From Platynereis dumerilii (Eukaryota > Annelida > Polychaeta > Phyllodocida > Nereididae), in NCBI GenBank assembly GCA_026936325.1, contig JAPTHN010000003.1, forward strand, positions 51,452,511 to 51,516,510: 64,000 nt of DNA, given 5' to 3'. The notes beneath the pieces were generated by a model, which was not told the origin of the DNA, did not search any database, and saw only the letters and a list, made by a program, of their open reading frames with translations. A program made the position numbers and the translations under genes. Each line of letters begins with the position of its first letter. The stretch's first letter is position 1. Positions 58,921-64,000 of the stretch are shown in pieces.

Positions 58921-59811
58921 GGGGAGAGCGGGGCACAGTGAGACACTTTTTTTGTTTTCAAGTGTTCCAAAATGTTGGCAGTAACAAGTTAAATGAGATC
59001 AGGTCCACATTATAGATAATGACGTTGCAACATGGGTATATTGTCCAGTGGTTTCAGGTTCCTACCTTTTACAGGTTTGGAGAAATTTTGAGTTTCGTCC
59101 ATGCTCGTTAAGTGTCTCACTGTGCCCCGTGGGTGGGGCACAGTGAGACAGCAGGCGGGTCACAGTGAGACAGGGCATCTGCTGCCATAACCGCCGATCC
59201 TAAGGACCTGCGGAATTGCTCTATCAATTGTTGCTACAGAAACTACTGTACTCATATAAAAGCAGCTGGCTAGATGATTTTTTAGGTCCTTTTTTGAGTA
59301 TGTTTCGAAACTTCATCGCACAGGACAATGCACGACTTATTTAACCTGCCGCACCTGTTACATACTAATTAAAATTCTTTCTGATGCTTCTCTTTGGATA
59401 TGACTCACTAAAAATCGGTAGTTTATAGGAGGCATTTTGTTTTTAATAGTGAATTGTGAGCTATGCATTACATTCAGGTTGTTTTGAGTGTATTTTGTGA
59501 TGTCTCACTGTGCCCCGCCTCAAACTGTCTCACTGTGTTTGAATCCCTGGCAATTGATTTGCATCAAACTATTTTTCTTTGGAATTATAACAAAAAGTCG
59601 TTTAGCAAAATTATTTACTTTTACAGGCTAAAAACCAAAATATTGAAATTCCATTCTCGATATGCTCTGTAGGCATTCAGGATATATGATAGTCTGTCAC
59701 TTTCTTACTTTTTGTACTATACAAAAGAGGGTTGATCTGTAAACAGTACCAGCTAGATGCTACGGGTTTTGTCTCACTGTGCCCGCCGTCTCACTGTGCC
59801 CCGCTCTCCCC
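58921..59811. mobile_element. 891-bp MITE (GGGGAGAGCGGGGCACAG ends) at a TA
   Basis: Ends GGGGAGAGCGGGGCACAGTG and CACTGTGCCCCGCTCTCCCC are perfect inverted repeats flanked by TA on both sides. The word GGGGCACAGTGAGAC or its reverse recurs inside near 59135, 59160, 59500, 59530 and 59775. The ends are of a type I recall from several marine invertebrates. The TA target suggests Tc1/mariner relatives. Confidence 0.75.
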
Positions 59812-59881
59812 TACAGATACTGCTTACAAATGATAACTGCAATATATTGAACTTTTCTGCAAATATTTAGCCCTAAACATG

Positions 59882-60706
59882 TTATAGTCCTTGTCATACT
59901 TACGCGGAATCTCAAGTTTTTTTTCTATGCTGCTGAACTGTGATGTCAGAGATGACTCTACTCTAGCATTGCAATATATGTGAATTAACTACAAGCTGTG
60001 ATGTCATTTCAAACTGGGTCAGATTCCCCAGCTTCTAACCAATGCAAATCCACCAAACTGAGCATCACAGTTTCAACTCAGTGTCAGAGTTAAAGATGGG
60101 TCTGGGAAAAACCCATGCAAGTTTGACATCACAGCCTTTCAGCCAATGGGCTGCCAGAACAAATACACATAACATGAGCCATGTTTTTACAAACAAATTG
60201 TCAAAGCCTTCTGTTTATACCAACTTCCATCAAAGTTTAAAGTTGTAAGTTAGCAAGTTTGTAGATTTATCAAACAACTCTGTGGGGATTATAACAGTTG
60301 TCTACTGTGAATACTCACAAAGCTGCCATTTGGTAGGATTAGACTGATGATTGCTGTGATAAATCATTGGGATCAAAAATGTAATGCTTCCTTCCATATA
60401 TCAATGTTTGAACTGTGATGACGTAGTTTACGGTCAGCCCATTGGCTATCAAGCTGTGATGACGTAGTTGTAGGGGCTATCCCTGATAAAACTCTTACTC
60501 TGACACTGTGTTGAAACTGTGACGCTCAGTTCAGGAGGATCAACATTGGCTAGAAGCTGGGGAATCTGACCCAGTTTGAAATGACATCACAGCTTGTAGT
60601 TAATTAACATATATTGCAATGCTAGAATAGAGTCATCTCTGACATCACAGTTCAACAGCATAGAAAAAAAACTTGAGATTCCACGTAAGTATGACAAGGA
60701 CTGTAA
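59882..60706. mobile_element. 825-bp foldback rich in CRE-like and CCAAT motifs
   Basis: Ends TTATAGTCCTTGTCATACTT and AAGTATGACAAGGACTGTAA. Arms of about 300 bp at each side contain, in inverted copies, CTGTGATGTCA or TGACATCACAG (at least five), TGTGATGACGTAG (two) and AACCAATG, AGCCAATGGGCTG or CCCATTGGC. No coding capacity. It lies inside the 3.7-kb element. Confidence 0.65.
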
Positions 60707-62065
60707 TAGTCAGTTTGACATTGATCTGAACTAAAATTCTCACATTATATTGGCGTGTATATAGGCCTGCGGCATTGTTATTTAATTAGAAAACCCCACT
60801 CTTGGATGTTTCGTACAAAGACATTTGATGTTAATTGCATGAAGTATATTGAAAAAACAAATCATCAAGAAATAAAATTATGTAAAGAGATGAACTCTAC
60901 AAAACATAATATTGCAGATCTATGTAGCTTTAGTGGGATAAACAATAATGTAAGATAGTCCCAAAATAATTGTTTTCAACATTCATCGCTGGCGCATTCA
61001 CACAGCAAACAATTGAGGACACAGCATCTTGAATGACATTTATTGCTAAAATTTCCAATTACTAAGGTGGGTTTTAATTTTTATTTAATCACTACAGTCA
61101 CTTATGACAGCTTCAATGATTTTGGAATATCCTGCATTATGCTCCAAAGTTGCAGTTGCACCAATGTTTTGGGCTGGCTTATCTATTTTATGTGCTTAAA
61201 AAGTGCAGATCAGCTTATTTTTGAAATATGCACAATGTACAAATCATTGCAAAAGTCTTTGTTGAGCCCAGAGTCAACAATCAGAAAAGCATTACTTACG
61301 GGACGGGACACATTTCAACTTTTTGCAGAATAAAGCAGAAAACACTGGCACAGAAAACTAAAAAAGCACACAATGATGTATCAATGGACCCCAAATCAGC
61401 ACATGTGTTAACAAGTAGTTGGATCATTTCAACAGGCAATGAGGAGCCTTCGAAACTGCCATTACTTACACCCTCCAGCGGGACACGGAACAAAAACCGA
61501 AAATCATAAGAGTTTCCGCAATTCATGTTTGCATTTATTGCACATTGGGCAAGATGACAAACTAATATAGATTATTAGGCAACACAAAATTGCAAATTCA
61601 ATTGAATATATTGTAAACAGTGCATACACTTGAGAATATAGTGGCGCATCATTTCGGGACACGGAAAAATTACAAGTACACTGTGTGCTAATATGTAGCC
61701 GAGAGATGGGTCACTTGTGTTAAATCAACAAAAATGTATTTGGACCTTTCGTAAGGTACCAGAGGCCATTTGTAATAGCAGTTCAGTTTCATACATACAT
61801 CTTGATAGGAACTGCAACAGAAGTAAATCTCTTAAATTTCTCATGTCACAAATTATGGGCTAATTTTGCCAATTTTGGACGACTTAATGGTCCTTGAAAC
61901 AGAAACTATTGAACATAGCTTTACGAAACTTTCAGTCTATGCTCAGGCCATCATTTGCAAGATATTAGTGAAGAAACCACCACCATTCTACTAATATTAT
62001 TGTTTTTTGAAGGTATTACGTGTTCTACATGCTCTTGTCCCGCAATATTGTGAAACAGGCCTGAT

Positions 62066-62781
62066 GCTAATGACGCAATATTGGAGACATTGACGTAACA
62101 ACCTCCTGCTCTTATACAGGATATTATTTCAGAAATTGGAAACTATATTTTAGAAGAGTGATAGTCAAGTCTCCAATGGAGACTCTCCATGTATGGAAGA
62201 GTTTAATTGAATCAGGATCCTGTACAAGTTTTTGTGATGCAATCTTTCAAAAAAAATGTTGCTGGAGACGGGCCACTTTCAGGGGGGTTGGCCACTTCAA
62301 TGCTATTTTTGGATGGGATAAAAATAACCTTCCACATATTTTTTTTGTCAGAATTTTTGCTAATATCCTTGTCTATAACAAATGACATCATGAATTATTG
62401 TTGAACTCCGGACACCAGAATTTCAGACTTACCAAATTTTGACCCATATCCAGTCTTTATTTATGGTCTCCTAAAACACATTAGACAGATTTTAAAGTTT
62501 AATGCAAGTTTGGTAGCTCTAGTATTATACTTGAATTGGTACAAGCAAAGTTTTGACCAGCTTGTAAAAAGACATTCCTACAGCGCCAAGTTTAAGGTGC
62601 TGCAGCTCCTCACTGCCTGCAGTTAGAAATACAAAATTCTATCACATTATGCGCTTGTATGTTTACTGAAGGTTTTCCAAAAAATCCTAAGGCAAGTAGA
62701 AATTTGTGCTTTTGAGCAAATAAAATGTTTCCCTGTTCTGTCCTGATTCACCCCAGTGTCCCAATTCACCCCATATTACGG
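62066..62781. other. Right interior of the outer element
   Basis: No gene seen. Its last 60 bp hold two ATTCACCCC words that mirror the left end. Confidence 0.4.
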
Positions 62782-62783
62782 TA

Positions 62784-64000
62784 CTGATGTTTTAAACTAT
62801 ACAGATACAGATACAGATACAGATAATTTATTGGTCGCATTGCATACTATAAAGTATAAATGTGCTCATAGAGTTCTTCTTTGGTCATATTTTTGTTTCT
62901 TGTTTTGTCTCAGTTGTTCTGTCCTTGGGGGAAATCAATTCCAACTGCAGGTAACGAGCCTGTCACAGAGCATTTGAGGAAACGAGAGGTGATCAGACTG
63001 TTGTATTTCACTTCTCTGAAACAGAAGCTCGAGACAAATGCCACAAGTCATGCAATGGAATTTCAGGACTAAGCTCGAGGACACACAAGCTATATTACTC
63101 GTTTTTGAAACATGAAGATTTCATGCAAAATTTTAACACTACAAGTTGATGCTGATGGGTATATTTTAGGTGAACATTTACTAAATAAATGTCTATTTGC
63201 TTGAGCAGATCCTCAAATCATACAGATTCGCACTTTGCCATTTATTATCCATTTTTTAAAAATTCCAAATGGTTCACCACAGACTGTCATTGCCAAATCT
63301 GGCTAAAACTCACATTCATTCATGGACATAGTGTTTCCATATCTTTCATCCCAGAAAATTAGGCTGACCATGTCTGGATGGAAAGAGATAAGCCCAACCA
63401 GTTGGCCAACAGGCCCACCACTGACCAATCACTCATCATCCAGGTCATCCCAATGCAGATGTTGGTTTGCTGATACAGAGAACGAGATGCTATTGCTGAA
63501 ACAGAATCTGCTATTCTGCAAATGAAACCATGACAGGGTGTTCCATTTCTGACTTTTAGTAAAAAAATGTGTAAAAAGTATATAGGCCTGAAGAATCATG
63601 TTTTAGACATCATTTTCAAGTTTGTTTCAGTTGATTTGGGCTTAGGAAAAGTCAATTCCCAACTGCAGGTGATTAGTCTGCCACAGGGAATTTGAGGAAG
63701 CAAGTGGTGATCAGACTGTTGTAGTTCACAACTCCAAAACAGAAGGTACAAGACAGACAGCACAAGTCATGCAATGGAACAGGAGGAATCTAGAGGACAC
63801 ACACAAGGTGAGAAAGAAGCAGTGTCATAAATTTACTGGTTTGGAAAAAAGGGAGATTTTATGAAAAAGGACTGAAATACAGTTGCATATATTTACAGAT
63901 TGATAGTTAGACTGAAGGGCAAATTGCGTTTTTTTCGGCCTGGATGGAGTTAGAATCATACCTTGGACTTAGAAACCTTCATTTTAACTCAGTTGCCATT
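62784..64000. repeat. Duplicated segment E', right part (cut by the window end)
   Basis: Continues the alignment with segment E: 62885-63530 with 20690-21380, and 63540-64000 with 21380-21850. At 62805-62870 an (ATACAG)n tract followed by AATTTATTGGTCGCAT looks like the tail of a reversed LINE and is absent from E. As in E, no frame is kept open across the units. Confidence 0.6.

Larger units (their letters stand above)
58364..62061. mobile_element. 3.7-kb nested TIR element (GGCCTGTTTCAC ends)
   Basis: Starts GGCCTGTTTCACGCTATTGC and ends ATATTGTGAAACAGGCC, with GGGACAA just inside on both sides. TGAT stands at both flanks (58360-58363 and 62062-62065). GGGACACGG-like words recur inside, near 61300, 61480 and 61655. 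Two further MITEs lie within it. No transposase. Confidence 0.55.
55986..62783. mobile_element. Outer element of a transposon nest (TACCGTAATATG ends)
   Basis: Inverted ends TACCGTAATATGAGGTGAAT and ATTCACCCCATATTACGGTA; further GGGTGAAT/ATTCACCCC words lie just inside both ends. Segment E shows the empty site at 20647-20648 (AAAATA/CCTTT), consistent with a TA target duplication and a Tc1/mariner-like origin. Without the nested elements it would be about 2.5 kb. No transposase frame found. Confidence 0.6.

Overview
The window reads as nuclear DNA of a marine invertebrate, probably a deuterostome and perhaps an echinoderm such as a sea urchin. The grounds are AT-rich non-coding DNA, spliced genes with GT-AG introns, a somatomedin-B/class-B seven-helix receptor family, recurring TATAGGCCTA-type words, and a dense mix of short inverted-repeat DNA transposons and 5'-truncated LINEs. 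The species assignment is inference; no single sequence here settles it.

The only host genes I can support are three paralogues of one receptor family. Gene A is at 7029-10920 (-), gene B at 33412-36718 (-) and gene C at 46997-51466 (+). Each has three coding exons: a signal-peptide exon of 88 nt, a large exon carrying the somatomedin-B (SMB) module, a Cys-rich ectodomain and TM1-TM4, and a 434-nt exon with TM5-TM7. A and C are both 909 codons. B keeps an open frame but has lost the distal ectodomain and TM1-TM3. All three share a TATA box and Inr-like element exactly 29 nt apart, with a predicted leader of only 8 nt.

The genes lie in large diverged duplicated blocks. Block A is about 4.9-17.8 kb. 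Block B is 28.2-37.6 kb in the same orientation, interrupted by about 3.9 kb at 28.55-32.4 kb. Block C is 43.4-54.5 kb, inverted, so B and C are head to head. A gene-less relic (D) of the gene-distal 5' flank lies at 23.3-26.2 kb. A second, unrelated duplicated pair, E and E', lies at 20.2-22.05 kb and 55.3-64.0 kb, and E' is split by a nest of transposons.

Because the blocks are paralogous, several insertions can be checked against an empty site in another copy. Examples are a 2.4-kb foldback hAT-like element at 11326-13725 with the 8-bp duplication ATGCACTC, a 1-kb hAT-like element at 15628-16647, a short G-rich MITE at 23497-23644, LINE fragments at 16753-17490 and 23726-24590, and the outer element of the 55986-62783 nest. 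Other notable elements are a 2.5-kb terminal-inverted-repeat element filled with scattered TCACATACGT motifs (39879-42364), a foldback rich in CRE-like and CCAAT motifs (59882-60706), and a foldback built from TACTGTAG words (17845-19688). I saw no LTR retroelement, virus-like element, CRISPR array, rRNA gene or functional tRNA gene.

Alignments, repeat limits and motif counts were made by eye from the sequence. Edges of old repeats are approximate, usually to within tens of bases.
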